Origin: UBA7916 sp036121365
Lineage (GTDB): Bacteria > Pseudomonadota > Gammaproteobacteria > Comchoanobacterales > Comchoanobacteraceae
Length of the DNA: 64,000 nucleotides
Assembly (NCBI GenBank): GCA_036121365.1
Contig: JAZAFR010000029.1
Span: forward strand, 1 to 64,000
Direction: 5' to 3'
Of the stretch, positions 39,585 through 47,058 are shown in pieces (the stretch's first letter is position 1; each line of letters begins with the position of its first letter). The notes under the pieces were generated by a model, which saw only the letters and a list, made by a program, of their open reading frames with translations, was not told the origin of the DNA and did not search any database. The position numbers and the translations under genes were made by a program.

Positions 39585-39749
39585 TTACATCATGTAATTG
39601 ATTGATGTCAGTATTTTAATCCCTTTCATTCCGATCAATTTACATTGAAGTACACAATATTGTAATAATTCACTACTAAATATCGCTTGAAGAAGAAATT
39701 TGTTTGTCGATAGAACTATTTTGTTAAAAGTAATCAAATTTAAGGTCAT
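39585..39749 (-). CDS. Overlooked 54-aa ORF ahead of rodZ
   Basis: A minus-strand ORF of 54 codons plus stop. It starts at ATG 39749 with TTGGAG seven nt upstream and has a promoter-like sequence just before (39776-39804). The product begins MTLNLITFNKIVLSTNKF, is slightly basic, contains two cysteines and ends NYMM. I recognise no family. It ends 18 nt before rodZ. It could be a small protein or a leader ORF controlling rodZ. The coincidence of promoter, ribosome site and intact frame is the evidence; coding bias was not computed. Confidence 0.5.
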   Translation of the reverse strand: MTLNLITFNKIVLSTNKFLLQAIFSSELLQYCVLQCKLIGMKGIKILTSINYMM

Positions 39750-39775
39750 AACATTTCTCCAACAGATGTGATTAT

Positions 39776-39804
39776 ATTATTTAACTTTTTTGTTCCATTG
39801 TCAA
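39776..39804 (-). promoter_or_regulatory. Sigma-70-type promoter, small ORF-rodZ
   Basis: On the minus strand TTGACA (39804-39799), 17-nt spacer, AATAAT (39781-39776). A better -10 hexamer TATAAT (39776-39771) overlaps but gives a 22-nt spacer. Confidence 0.55.
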
Positions 39805-39838
39805 TAGTTTGAGCTGCTTTATGTAATTTGTTTATGGT

Positions 39839-40138
39839 TTATTGACTTTCATCGATGCTGACTTCTTCAATTTGTATGTGTTGGTGTCTATTTTTAACAA
39901 TATTTATTTTTCCTAAGATTTTTATTTTACAACCAGTCTTTATGTGTTTAATGATTTTTCCATGTTTGTTTCTCTTGAGCAATAGTGTTGAAATGCTATT
40001 TCTATTTATCTTTTCATCTTGCTCTTTCATGATTTCATATTCACTCCCCAATAGTCCCTTTAGGATACACAGGTTGCCTGTTTTTATGTTGTAACTATTC
40101 GATATAATAATGAACTTTGCTTTGATACTGTATTCCAC
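39839..40138 (-). CDS. Small OB-fold protein, PriB/SSB-like
   Basis: 99 residues from GTG at 40138, chosen because GGAGG lies exactly 5 nt upstream; an ATG at 40168 would lie inside the promoter. The pattern of alternating hydrophobic strands with NLCILKGLLGSEYE..., STLLLKRN and IKTGCKIKILGKINIVKNRHQHIQI resembles the OB fold of primosomal protein N (PriB, ~104 aa) and single-stranded-DNA-binding proteins. The G-x-x-I-x-I-x-G-x-I pattern near the C-terminus is the best match. It is not in the usual rpsF-priB-rpsR operon, so the assignment is tentative. Confidence 0.55.
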   Translation of the reverse strand: MEYSIKAKFIIISNSYNIKTGNLCILKGLLGSEYEIMKEQDEKINRNSISTLLLKRNKHGKIIKHIKTGCKIKILGKINIVKNRHQHIQIEEVSIDESQ

Positions 40139-40159
40139 AATGACCTCCGTAATATAGAT

Positions 40160-40188
40160 AGAGTACAAAGTGAGAACGTTTTTGTCAA
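40160..40188 (-). promoter_or_regulatory. Sigma-70-type promoter for the OB-fold gene
   Basis: TTGACA (40188-40183), 17-nt spacer, TACTCT (40165-40160) on the minus strand, followed by GGAGG and the GTG start at 40138. Confidence 0.6.
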
Positions 40189-40278
40189 GGTCTATCTCTC
40201 GATATTTTTATATTCAAGTTCAACTTTTTTTTTATCAGATTGTATGCTATTTTTTAGATATAAATAATTGAGATTTTC

Positions 40279-41442
40279 ATGAGCTTATCAAAGACAAAAC
40301 GTTTGGCACTGGTATTAAAGACGGTGTGCATACTTGCATCATGGAATGCTTTAATGAGCTTTTTGCAAATTATTGTTGGTTTTTTAGCAAGTAGTGATGC
40401 TTTATTTGCTGACGGCCTTCACACACTTCTAGATTTAATAATGGACGGAATTACCTATTTGGCTTGTCGTTTGGCTAGTCGGCCACCTGATCAAAAGCAT
40501 GCGTATGGTTATAAACGCATTGAAACACTGGCTTGTTTGGTATTGTCCATATTACTTTGCCTAATTGGCTTAGGAATCGTTTATGATGCTCTATTTGCAC
40601 GTATTATTAATACAGTACGTAGTGATTTAGTTGTTTATGTTTCCATTTTGACTATGATTGTCAATGAATTGCTATATCGTTATTCACATTCACGTTCAGT
40701 CATTGCTAATTCCGATCTGCTCGCTGCAAGTGCTTTGCATCAGCGGACTGATGCATTGAGTAGTTTGATTGTGTTTGTTAGTGCAGTTATGGATACTTTG
40801 ATTCCAAATTATAATTTTGACAGCTATGCAGCAATGATCATAGGTCTATTTATCATGAAAATGGGTATGAAAATCGCATATAAAGGCATTCTTGAGTTGT
40901 TGGATGCTGGGATTGAGCCAAAGAAATACCAGAAATTGGTGAAATTTATGCAATCAAGTTCAGGTGTATGTGATGTCCACTGTTTACGTACCCGTAAGCA
41001 AGCGGGAGATATTTGTTTGGATGTACATATTATTACTGATCCATTTATTAGTGTGTCTGAAGGACACTATATTGGTGAGAAATTGAGAAGAAGAATTATG
41101 AAAAACTTTAATGATATTGTTGATGTTGTGGTTCATATCGATCCAGAAGATGATACGCATTTGCATGATTCGGACTCGAAACTACCAAATAGACAGTATA
41201 TTGGAAAGATATTAGATTCTTTTATGCCTCAGATTGGTTATTCATTCACAATACATTATGTAGACGAAATGCTGTATGTTGATGTAATGAGTCATTCTGT
41301 TGTATCAAAGATGGCTTCAAAGAAAATTCTCAAAACCATCCAACATGATTTTCTTCAGAATGGCTATGATGTGGAGATTCGATTTTTTGTATTGTCATCC
41401 ACAGTAAAGTTTGCTAACGCTGATCCTGAAATGACTTCATAA
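40279..41442 (+). CDS. Cation diffusion facilitator transporter
   Basis: 387 residues. Six transmembrane helices occupy about residues 10-215. The metal site is in helix 2 (ADGLHTLLDLIMDG) and helix 5 (LHQRTDALSS), an HxxxD/HxxxD arrangement seen in Zn/Fe/Mn exporters of this family. The cytoplasmic dimerisation domain (~GVCDVHCLRTRKQAGDICLDVHI) follows. About 80 further C-terminal residues (ends VEIRFFVLSSTVKFANADPEMTS) make it longer than FieF (~300 aa). It exports divalent metal ions from the cytoplasm. It ends at a terminator shared with the convergent gene. Confidence 0.92.
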   Translation: MSLSKTKRLALVLKTVCILASWNALMSFLQIIVGFLASSDALFADGLHTLLDLIMDGITYLACRLASRPPDQKHAYGYKRIETLACLVLSILLCLIGLGIVYDALFARIINTVRSDLVVYVSILTMIVNELLYRYSHSRSVIANSDLLAASALHQRTDALSSLIVFVSAVMDTLIPNYNFDSYAAMIIGLFIMKMGMKIAYKGILELLDAGIEPKKYQKLVKFMQSSSGVCDVHCLRTRKQAGDICLDVHIITDPFISVSEGHYIGEKLRRRIMKNFNDIVDVVVHIDPEDDTHLHDSDSKLPNRQYIGKILDSFMPQIGYSFTIHYVDEMLYVDVMSHSVVSKMASKKILKTIQHDFLQNGYDVEIRFFVLSSTVKFANADPEMTS

Positions 41443-41472
41443 CAGATCTTAAATAATATATTGTATTTTAAA

Positions 41473-41502
41473 AAAATAAAGGCCCAACAGAGCCTTTATT
41501 TT
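41473..41502. terminator. Bidirectional terminator
   Basis: AAAATAAAGGC (41473-41483) pairs with GCCTTTATTTT (41492-41502) around an eight-base loop. It lies between the 3' ends of the plus-strand CDF gene and the minus-strand 41518-42297 gene, and its A/T-flanked stem can serve both. The stem recurs at 42428 and 43369. Confidence 0.8.
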
Positions 41503-41517
41503 CAAGTTTTGATATTG

Positions 41518-42297
41518 TTATGCAGACAATCCTAGAGATGTAGTTTTATCTTGCTGCTGACCCTTTTCAGAAGTTTCTTTTGCACCTTTTTCTGCCTTTA
41601 TAACACCATGTTTAACTTCGTCTGCAGTTTTTGGACTTTCCACTGAATCGTCAGTTTTTGTATTGTAACTGAACATACTTGAAACGTATTGTCCGGTAGA
41701 TTTCAAACATTCATACACAAAAGAACAGCCGTCCCCCATTTTCTTATAAGCAAAAGTGCTGCCTTGAACTGTTTTCTGCGAAACGAAGGAAGCTGCTATA
41801 GCTATCTTTCTGCATGAAAATACGACACCATTTTTGATTGCTACGAATGGCATAGCAGCTACATAGGAGATCTTAGTTAACATTGAAGACTTTTCTTCGC
41901 TGTTATCTTTTTCATCATCTTCCTTATTTTCTTCTTTTTCGGTTCTTTCAGCGTCTTTTGTTTTATCTTCTGCGATTATCTTAGCTTCGTTTGTTTTTGT
42001 TTCAGTTAGTTGCTCAGCTTCATCTTTCTTAGCTTCATCTTTCTCAGTTTCGGCTTTCTCAGTTTTGACTTTCTCAGTTTCGGCTTTCATAGTTTCAGCT
42101 CTCATTGCAGTTATCAATGTATAGGTTGCGACTGCTATTGCTCCAATTGTTGTCATTAATTTTGTGTTCAATTCGAACAACCCAGTTGTGCCTTGACTTG
42201 AAATTGAATTTAAAAAATTAGTTGTACTGTTGAGTGCTGTTCTAGAATTGATATTACCGATTAAAGTTGAAATATTATTCATACTACTTACATTCAT
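41518..42297 (-). CDS. Unknown protein with K/E-rich repeats, effector-like
   Basis: 259 residues. A Ser/Asn/Thr-rich N-terminus precedes one hydrophobic segment (~47-65). A low-complexity lysine/glutamate region (~67-135) is built from short repeats around KAETEK. A weakly amphipathic part (~140-210) with aromatic and cysteine residues follows, then a polar tail ending LGLSA. No signal peptide and no recognised family. GGAGAA precedes the ATG and a consensus promoter lies upstream. It groups with the two IQ genes by strand, terminator type, promoter strength and small C-terminal residues. Confidence 0.7.
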   Translation of the reverse strand: MNVSSMNNISTLIGNINSRTALNSTTNFLNSISSQGTTGLFELNTKLMTTIGAIAVATYTLITAMRAETMKAETEKVKTEKAETEKDEAKKDEAEQLTETKTNEAKIIAEDKTKDAERTEKEENKEDDEKDNSEEKSSMLTKISYVAAMPFVAIKNGVVFSCRKIAIAASFVSQKTVQGSTFAYKKMGDGCSFVYECLKSTGQYVSSMFSYNTKTDDSVESPKTADEVKHGVIKAEKGAKETSEKGQQQDKTTSLGLSA

Positions 42298-42332
42298 TAT
42301 ATTCTCCTATTGTAATTAAAAGTTCTGTTTAT

Positions 42333-42360
42333 ATTATACTTTTTTTTTTGATTGTGTCAA
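42333..42360 (-). promoter_or_regulatory. Consensus sigma-70 promoter
   Basis: TTGACA (42360-42355), 16-nt spacer containing ten A, TATAAT (42338-42333) on the minus strand. Both hexamers are perfect. It drives the 41518-42297 gene; the ATG is 36 nt downstream of the -10. Confidence 0.85.
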
Positions 42361-42427
42361 ATGTTGTCTGTTCTTTTGAGGTTTTATTCTGTTAAGGTTT
42401 ATCAAATCAGTTGTCATGTTGCACAAA

Positions 42428-42459
42428 AAAAATAAAGGCCTAAATAGGCCTTTATTTTT
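42428..42459. terminator. Bidirectional terminator
   Basis: A perfect inverted repeat, AAAAATAAAGGCC (42428-42440) with GGCCTTTATTTTT (42447-42459), with T-tracts on both strands. It lies just after the stop of the IQ-motif gene at 42480. Confidence 0.85.
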
Positions 42460-42479
42460 ATATTTAGCGACTTAAGTTT

Positions 42480-43151
42480 TTAAGCAGCTGCAGCTGGGCT
42501 TGGCTTTAGTCCTGCAGTTTTAACTTCGTCATCAAATTTTACTTTACGTGTATCTTTGAGTTCTGTCATCACGGGCTTAAAGTTATCAGCATGCTCAGCT
42601 TTTCCTGGTGCTTTATTGTATTCCAATTCAAACATAACTTTACTGTATTGTTGTGAATGTTTTTGTTGTACACTGTTTCTGAATACAACTGCATACATAC
42701 GTGATGGCAATGTTTTGAATACAAATTTTCCGAATTTGGAAAATGCTGTCATCATACTCTTTACACCATTTTTAATAAATTGGCTCAATTTTTGAAATGT
42801 GCTTTTGTTCTTTTTGTTTTTTCTGTAAAATTGCTGTATTTTTTTAGCTGCGCTATTCTTTTTCAGGTCTTGAGTTTTTAATTCTTCTAGCACAGAATTT
42901 AATTTAGTAGCATGTACAGCTTTATCCTTTCCTAAAGTTGGCTTGCTCTCTTCCAAGTTAGGCTTGCTCTCTTTAGCAGATGGATAGATTGAAAGTGCAA
43001 CTGCTGACATTGCTAGTGCTGCAGTAAAATACACGGCGGTTGTGACTTCAGGCTTGTTTTCTACATAAGTCATTGCTGTATCAGTTGCGTTACTAATTGC
43101 TGCCATGACTGTATTAGCTAAGCTATTGATCTGAAAAGTATTATTGATCAT
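42480..43151 (-). CDS. IQ-motif protein, copy B
   Basis: 223 residues. One hydrophobic segment (~37-57) is followed by a charged linker and an IQ-like motif at ~101-114 (AAKKIQQFYRKNKK; I105, Q106, R110). After it comes a basic, amphipathic stretch with STFQKLSQFIKNGVKSMM and FVFKTLPSR. The polar tail ends SPAAAA. IQ motifs bind calmodulin or EF-hand light chains in eukaryotes; the G after R is K here, and the last basic position is shifted by one. It is the tandem paralogue of the next gene upstream; the shared block (residues ~101-165) is almost identical in the two. A host calmodulin target is an inference. GGAGATAAT precedes the ATG. Confidence 0.75.
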   Translation of the reverse strand: MINNTFQINSLANTVMAAISNATDTAMTYVENKPEVTTAVYFTAALAMSAVALSIYPSAKESKPNLEESKPTLGKDKAVHATKLNSVLEELKTQDLKKNSAAKKIQQFYRKNKKNKSTFQKLSQFIKNGVKSMMTAFSKFGKFVFKTLPSRMYAVVFRNSVQQKHSQQYSKVMFELEYNKAPGKAEHADNFKPVMTELKDTRKVKFDDEVKTAGLKPSPAAAA

Positions 43152-43187
43152 ATTATCTCCTTTATTTTTAATTTTAAATCTTGTTAT

Positions 43188-43216
43188 ATTGTATCATTAT
43201 ATTTTTTTCAAGTCAA
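43188..43216 (-). promoter_or_regulatory. Sigma-70 promoter for IQ gene copy B
   Basis: TTGACT (43216-43211), 17-nt spacer, TACAAT (43193-43188) on the minus strand. It is nearly base-for-base the same as the promoter of copy A, so the duplication carried it along. Confidence 0.8.
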
Positions 43217-43309
43217 TGTTTTTTATGAATTATTTTTATTAATGTTTCTTATAGCGGTAAAAGCATTTGAATGTTATCAAATTGAGTATCGATTTGTTTG
43301 TTTTATTCT

Positions 43310-43366
43310 TCAATCTTTATTAATGACGTTGGTTATAAGAGAGATTTGTTGATTAGAATTATTCAA
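43310..43366 (-). pseudogene. hemH 3'-end remnant
   Basis: The minus strand reads LNNSNQQISLITNVINKD and a stop, against LNDSNQHISLITNIIKKVIS and a stop at the true hemH end (44259-44318). Nucleotide similarity continues past both stops into the spacer. The fragment marks the 5' border of the tandem duplication that produced the second IQ gene. It has no start and is not a gene. Confidence 0.85.
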
Positions 43367-43368
43367 TA

Positions 43369-43403
43369 AAAAAATAAAGGCCGAGATTAGACCTTTATTT
43401 TTT
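43369..43403. terminator. Bidirectional terminator
   Basis: AAAAAATAAAGG (43369-43380) pairs with CCTTTATTTTTT (43392-43403) around an 11-base loop. It lies 20 nt after the stop of IQ gene copy A and is the third example of this stem in 2 kb. Confidence 0.8.
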
Positions 43404-43422
43404 GTGTTTGGTGCCTCAGCTT

Positions 43423-44109
43423 TTATGCGACTGCGACGAGTCTTGACGCTGGTCCTGTAGTTTTAACTTCGTCTTCAAAACTTACTTTATGTGTATCTTT
43501 GTTTGTTCTGTCGAAGTTCGGTTTTTTTCCAGTTGCTAAACTTTTTTTAATTTTTTTGTAGTCACATTTTAATTCTACTAACACAGGATATAACTGATAC
43601 GCATGTTTTTGATGTAGGCTACTTCTGAATACAACTGCAGACACACGTAATGGCAATGTTTTGAATACAAATCTTCCGAATTTAGAAAATGCTTTCATCA
43701 TACTCTTTACACCTTTTTTAATAAATAGGCTCAATTTTTGAAATGTGCTTTTGCTTTTTTTGTTTTTTCTGTAGAAGTTCTGTATTGTTAGAGCTGCATA
43801 AGCTGCTCGCTCCTTTTGATAGTCTTGTATTAAAAAAATTAAATTAGATTTATAAGCATGCTCAGCTTTGTTTTTTAATTCTTCTAACACAAGATTCAAT
43901 TTATCAGCATGCTCATCTTTGTTCTTTGAATGTGTAAGGAAATCATCTAAATTGGTCTTGCACTGATAGATTAAAAGTGCAACTGCTGATATTGCTGCAG
44001 TATAATATACTATATCTGTGACATCTGGCTTGATTTCTTCATAAATTGCTAATGCGTTACTGGCTACACTGGTTGCTTGCATTGCACTTAATGGATTAAT
44101 ATAGCTCAT
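43423..44109 (-). CDS. IQ-motif protein, copy A
   Basis: 228 residues from ATG at 44109, which has AAAGGAAAC upstream. An in-frame ATG at 44154 overlaps the -10 hexamer and cannot be the start. One hydrophobic segment (~32-50) precedes a charged, cysteine-poor linker. The IQ-like motif is at ~105-118 (AALTIQNFYRKNKK; I109, Q110, R114), then STFQKLSLFIKKGVKSMM and FVFKTLPLR as in copy B. The tail ends SRLVAVA. No signal peptide. No bacterial family is recognised. It is probably the parental copy, since it lies next to intact hemH. Confidence 0.75.
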   Translation of the reverse strand: MSYINPLSAMQATSVASNALAIYEEIKPDVTDIVYYTAAISAVALLIYQCKTNLDDFLTHSKNKDEHADKLNLVLEELKNKAEHAYKSNLIFLIQDYQKERAAYAALTIQNFYRKNKKSKSTFQKLSLFIKKGVKSMMKAFSKFGRFVFKTLPLRVSAVVFRSSLHQKHAYQLYPVLVELKCDYKKIKKSLATGKKPNFDRTNKDTHKVSFEDEVKTTGPASRLVAVA

Positions 44110-44144
44110 ATTGTTTCCTTTATTTTTAATTTTAATTAGTGTAT

Positions 44145-44173
44145 ATTGTATCAATGTATTTATTTCAAGTCAA
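44145..44173 (-). promoter_or_regulatory. Sigma-70 promoter for IQ gene copy A
   Basis: TTGACT (44173-44168), 17-nt spacer, TACAAT (44150-44145) on the minus strand. It lies between the hemH stop and the ATG at 44109 and overlaps an upstream ATG, which decides the start choice. Confidence 0.8.
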
Positions 44174-44258
44174 TGATTCATTCAATTCTGTGTATTAATG
44201 CTTCTTATAGGTGCAAAATTGCTTGAACATCGCCAAATTCAGTTTTGCTTAGTCTGTT

Positions 44259-45263
44259 TTATGATATGACTTTCTTAATGATGTTTGTTATAAGAGAGAT
44301 GTGTTGATTGGAATCATTTAACGCCTCAATGTAGTTGAGTGATTTTCCTCCATGATTGATGAATACTTCTCCATACTCTCTTTTTATTTCATCTATGGTC
44401 TCTAGACAGTCTACTGCAAAGCTTGGTGCGATGATGTCTATTCTCTTTATACCCCTGTTTGCCATTTCAATAAGAGTTTCTTCCGTATACGGCTTTAACC
44501 ATTGTGTTGGTCCAAATCTTGACTGGAATACGGTTTTAAAACGATCAGGTGGTAAATTTAATCCTTCAGTCACCAATCGTGTTGTTTTGTGGCAATAGCA
44601 GGAGTAGGGGTCTCCATTCAATAAGTTCTTTTCAGGAAGCCCGTGGTAAGTAAAAAGTAGTATTTCCCCTTGTTTATTTTTATTCCAATGTTCTTGTATT
44701 GATGTTATCAATGCTTGAATATATGCCTTTTCATTACAATAATCTCTAATGAATCGATAATTGGGTATGAAGTTCCATTGTTTAAGAGACTTTGCAACTT
44801 CATCAAAAATGCTTGCTGATGTAGTTGCACTATATTGTGGAAATAGTGGTATGACAATGAGTTCTTTGTGAGGTATCTTTTTAATTGAATTTAGTGTAGA
44901 TTTGATGTTATTCTTGCCATAGCGCATGCACAGTTTGACTTCCGTTTCATCATGGTGTCTTTGAATCTCATTATTGACTTTCTTTTGTAATTGTTTACTT
45001 AAGTATGCCAGAGGCATGCCTTTTTTTGTAAATACTTGTGCATATTTTTTTGATGAACTGTACGATCTAAATGGCAGAATAAATCCATATAAAATTGGAT
45101 ACCATAATAATTTATTGATATTGATAACCCTTTTGTCAGACAAAAATTCTCTCAGAAATGACAAGATAGAGAAATAACTTGGTTTTTCTGGTGTTCCCAA
45201 GTTTATTAAAAGTATCGTAGTTCGTAACTTGACTTGTTTGGGATGTGTATCAGCTAGAACCAT
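44259..45263 (-). CDS. hemH: Ferrochelatase
   Basis: About 334 residues from ATG at 45263, directly after the ppiD stop. A longer frame from 45338 would overlap ppiD by 71 nt; no Shine-Dalgarno decides between them. It inserts Fe(II) into protoporphyrin IX. Motifs: TILLINLGTPEKPS, VIPLFPQYSATTSAS, the catalytic histidine in FTYHGLPEKNL, and APSFAVDCLETIDEI with the conserved glutamate. The C-terminus is ITNIIKKVIS, which was copied into the downstream duplication. Haem is needed by SdhCD and the cytochromes implied by ccmAB. Confidence 0.95.
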   Translation of the reverse strand: MVLADTHPKQVKLRTTILLINLGTPEKPSYFSILSFLREFLSDKRVININKLLWYPILYGFILPFRSYSSSKKYAQVFTKKGMPLAYLSKQLQKKVNNEIQRHHDETEVKLCMRYGKNNIKSTLNSIKKIPHKELIVIPLFPQYSATTSASIFDEVAKSLKQWNFIPNYRFIRDYCNEKAYIQALITSIQEHWNKNKQGEILLFTYHGLPEKNLLNGDPYSCYCHKTTRLVTEGLNLPPDRFKTVFQSRFGPTQWLKPYTEETLIEMANRGIKRIDIIAPSFAVDCLETIDEIKREYGEVFINHGGKSLNYIEALNDSNQHISLITNIIKKVIS

Positions 45264-45267
45264 TCGT

Positions 45268-47046
45268 TTACTTGAGTATTTCTTGGTATATACTGTTAAT
45301 TTCTTGTGATTGAAGTATCTGTGTAATTGCTTCATCACTGATGATGTTGTTCACTGATGTGCTGTTTTTATCAGTATAGATAACATCTTTTAGCGTTAGT
45401 AAGTAATAATGTTTGTCTTCCTGGTTGTATTGTAAAATTGGTTTTGCCCACCCGATGTCGGTTGATGGTATCTGTGAAGCTGCTTGCACTATTTGTGCAG
45501 GTACTTTGTCTTTCAACTCCTTAAAACTTCCGGCTTTTTGCCTCGATGTCTTGAATTTCTTTTCTAAAATTTCTATTTTTTCTCCGTTATGCAGTTTCTT
45601 TACACTCAGTTTTATTTCATTGTCCAATTGTTTTTTCATTTGTGTTGTTTTCAGTTCTTTTATTATTTCTTCTCTGACTGCCTGTAGGTCCTTCTTTTTA
45701 CTGGGAGTGTACTCGCCAATTTGGTAAAAGATGATATTTCCATTGTCAAGTTTGATCGGTGAGGATATTTTGTTGTTATCTGCATTTTCAAAGATGTGTT
45801 CTTTGAGATATTGACTGTTGAGTGTTTCTTTTAAGTTGCTGCTTGGCGTTATTGTCTTTAATTCCTTGATTTTGAGATTGATTTCTTTTGCTATTCTAGT
45901 TAAGTCCTTTGGTGCATATAGTTTTTCTTCCTGTATGCGACTTGCAATTGTGTTTAGCTGTGACTTCATCTCTCTTTCTTGCCATTTTCTCTTGGCGCCG
46001 TTTATGCATTCTTTGCTTAGACATTGAGTTTCTTCTATTTTATTGAGAAAGTATAGTTTGTTTGTTTCATCGTCATACATATATTGATTTATATTTAATG
46101 AGTTTATGTTTTTATCAATTGCAATTTTGTCATCTAATATGGTCTTCTTTCTCTTTGTGTAGTGTATTTTATCTTGATTGTGCGACTTTCTAAGTGACTC
46201 AATGTTATGTATTTGATCTTTTGTATTGCTTAGGTCGATACTCTCTTTGGTTGTTTTGTCGGTCAGCTGATATTCTATAATATGGTACTTGGTATTTGTT
46301 TTGGACTGAATCTTTTTGTTTGCTATCAATTGTTTGATTTTTTGATCACTGATGATTGGTTTTTTAATTTTGTTTGCATCAATTTCAATGTATTTTATTT
46401 TAGCACTTGGTTCACTTGAAAAGCTACCGTTTTGATAGGCCTCTTGTATTTCAGCTTCATTTTCTATGTTTGAATTCACGTCTTTAAGATAATCTGTGTT
46501 GACTTTAATCCATTCAAATGATCTTTCTTGCATGAATACATTCCGTAGATTTTCTTTGTCTTTGTTTGTAATGATTGTGCTTTGCATGATCATCGATTGA
46601 AATATGTTTTGTTCTGCTAATGTTTTAATCTCTGTTAGATATTGAGGGACTTCATTCCGGTGTTGAGCATTTGTTGTTTCCATCTTTTTTAGTAGGGGTT
46701 TCAAGTCTTCGCTGTTTTGAATGAAAAACAACAATTCTTTTGTACTGATTTTGAAATTTTCTTTCTTGAAGAATTCTTGTAATTTTGTTTCCATTTGGAT
46801 CAGCTCAATCGCTCTTTTTTGATAGTTTAGTAGCTCTTCTTCGCTGGGCTCTCTGCTGTGTGTTGCGAAGTGTGTTTGTACTAGGTTTCTGTATTTGAAT
46901 TGTGCTCTTTTTTCAATGGATTTTTGTACTGGTTGCACTGCTGCAGTAAAACCTTTCTCTAGACCCAAAACCACCATCGATACTCCCAAAACACCTGTTA
47001 AGAGGAGAACGATGTTTGATTTTGATATATTTCTAAAAAATTGCAT
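45268..47046 (-). CDS. ppiD: Periplasmic folding chaperone PpiD
   Basis: 592 residues. A short cytoplasmic tail (MQFFRNISKSN), one membrane anchor (~12-31) and a large periplasmic part as in PpiD (623 aa in E. coli). The SurA-like N-terminal helical region (~35-200) and conserved C-terminal GWAKPI.. and RQKAGSFKELKD are visible; the parvulin domain in the middle is weakly conserved, so isomerase activity is doubtful. The order HU-ppiD is the usual one, here with two tRNA genes between them. yfgM, its E. coli partner, is also in this window. Confidence 0.88.
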   Translation of the reverse strand: MQFFRNISKSNIVLLLTGVLGVSMVVLGLEKGFTAAVQPVQKSIEKRAQFKYRNLVQTHFATHSREPSEEELLNYQKRAIELIQMETKLQEFFKKENFKISTKELLFFIQNSEDLKPLLKKMETTNAQHRNEVPQYLTEIKTLAEQNIFQSMIMQSTIITNKDKENLRNVFMQERSFEWIKVNTDYLKDVNSNIENEAEIQEAYQNGSFSSEPSAKIKYIEIDANKIKKPIISDQKIKQLIANKKIQSKTNTKYHIIEYQLTDKTTKESIDLSNTKDQIHNIESLRKSHNQDKIHYTKRKKTILDDKIAIDKNINSLNINQYMYDDETNKLYFLNKIEETQCLSKECINGAKRKWQEREMKSQLNTIASRIQEEKLYAPKDLTRIAKEINLKIKELKTITPSSNLKETLNSQYLKEHIFENADNNKISSPIKLDNGNIIFYQIGEYTPSKKKDLQAVREEIIKELKTTQMKKQLDNEIKLSVKKLHNGEKIEILEKKFKTSRQKAGSFKELKDKVPAQIVQAASQIPSTDIGWAKPILQYNQEDKHYYLLTLKDVIYTDKNSTSVNNIISDEAITQILQSQEINSIYQEILK

Positions 47047-47058
47047 GATACCTAAAGA

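Larger units (their letters stand above)
42428..44330 (-). repeat. Tandem duplication: hemH tail + spacer + IQ gene
   Basis: Two direct copies, about 43369-44330 and 42428-43366. Each contains, in transcription order, the last ~18-20 codons of hemH, a spacer of ~110-150 nt including the promoter, an IQ-motif gene and its AAATAAAGG-type terminator. Spacer stretches such as cctttatttttaatttta and caagtcaatg are kept in both. Coding parts have diverged at the ends, so the duplication is not very recent. Confidence 0.8.
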
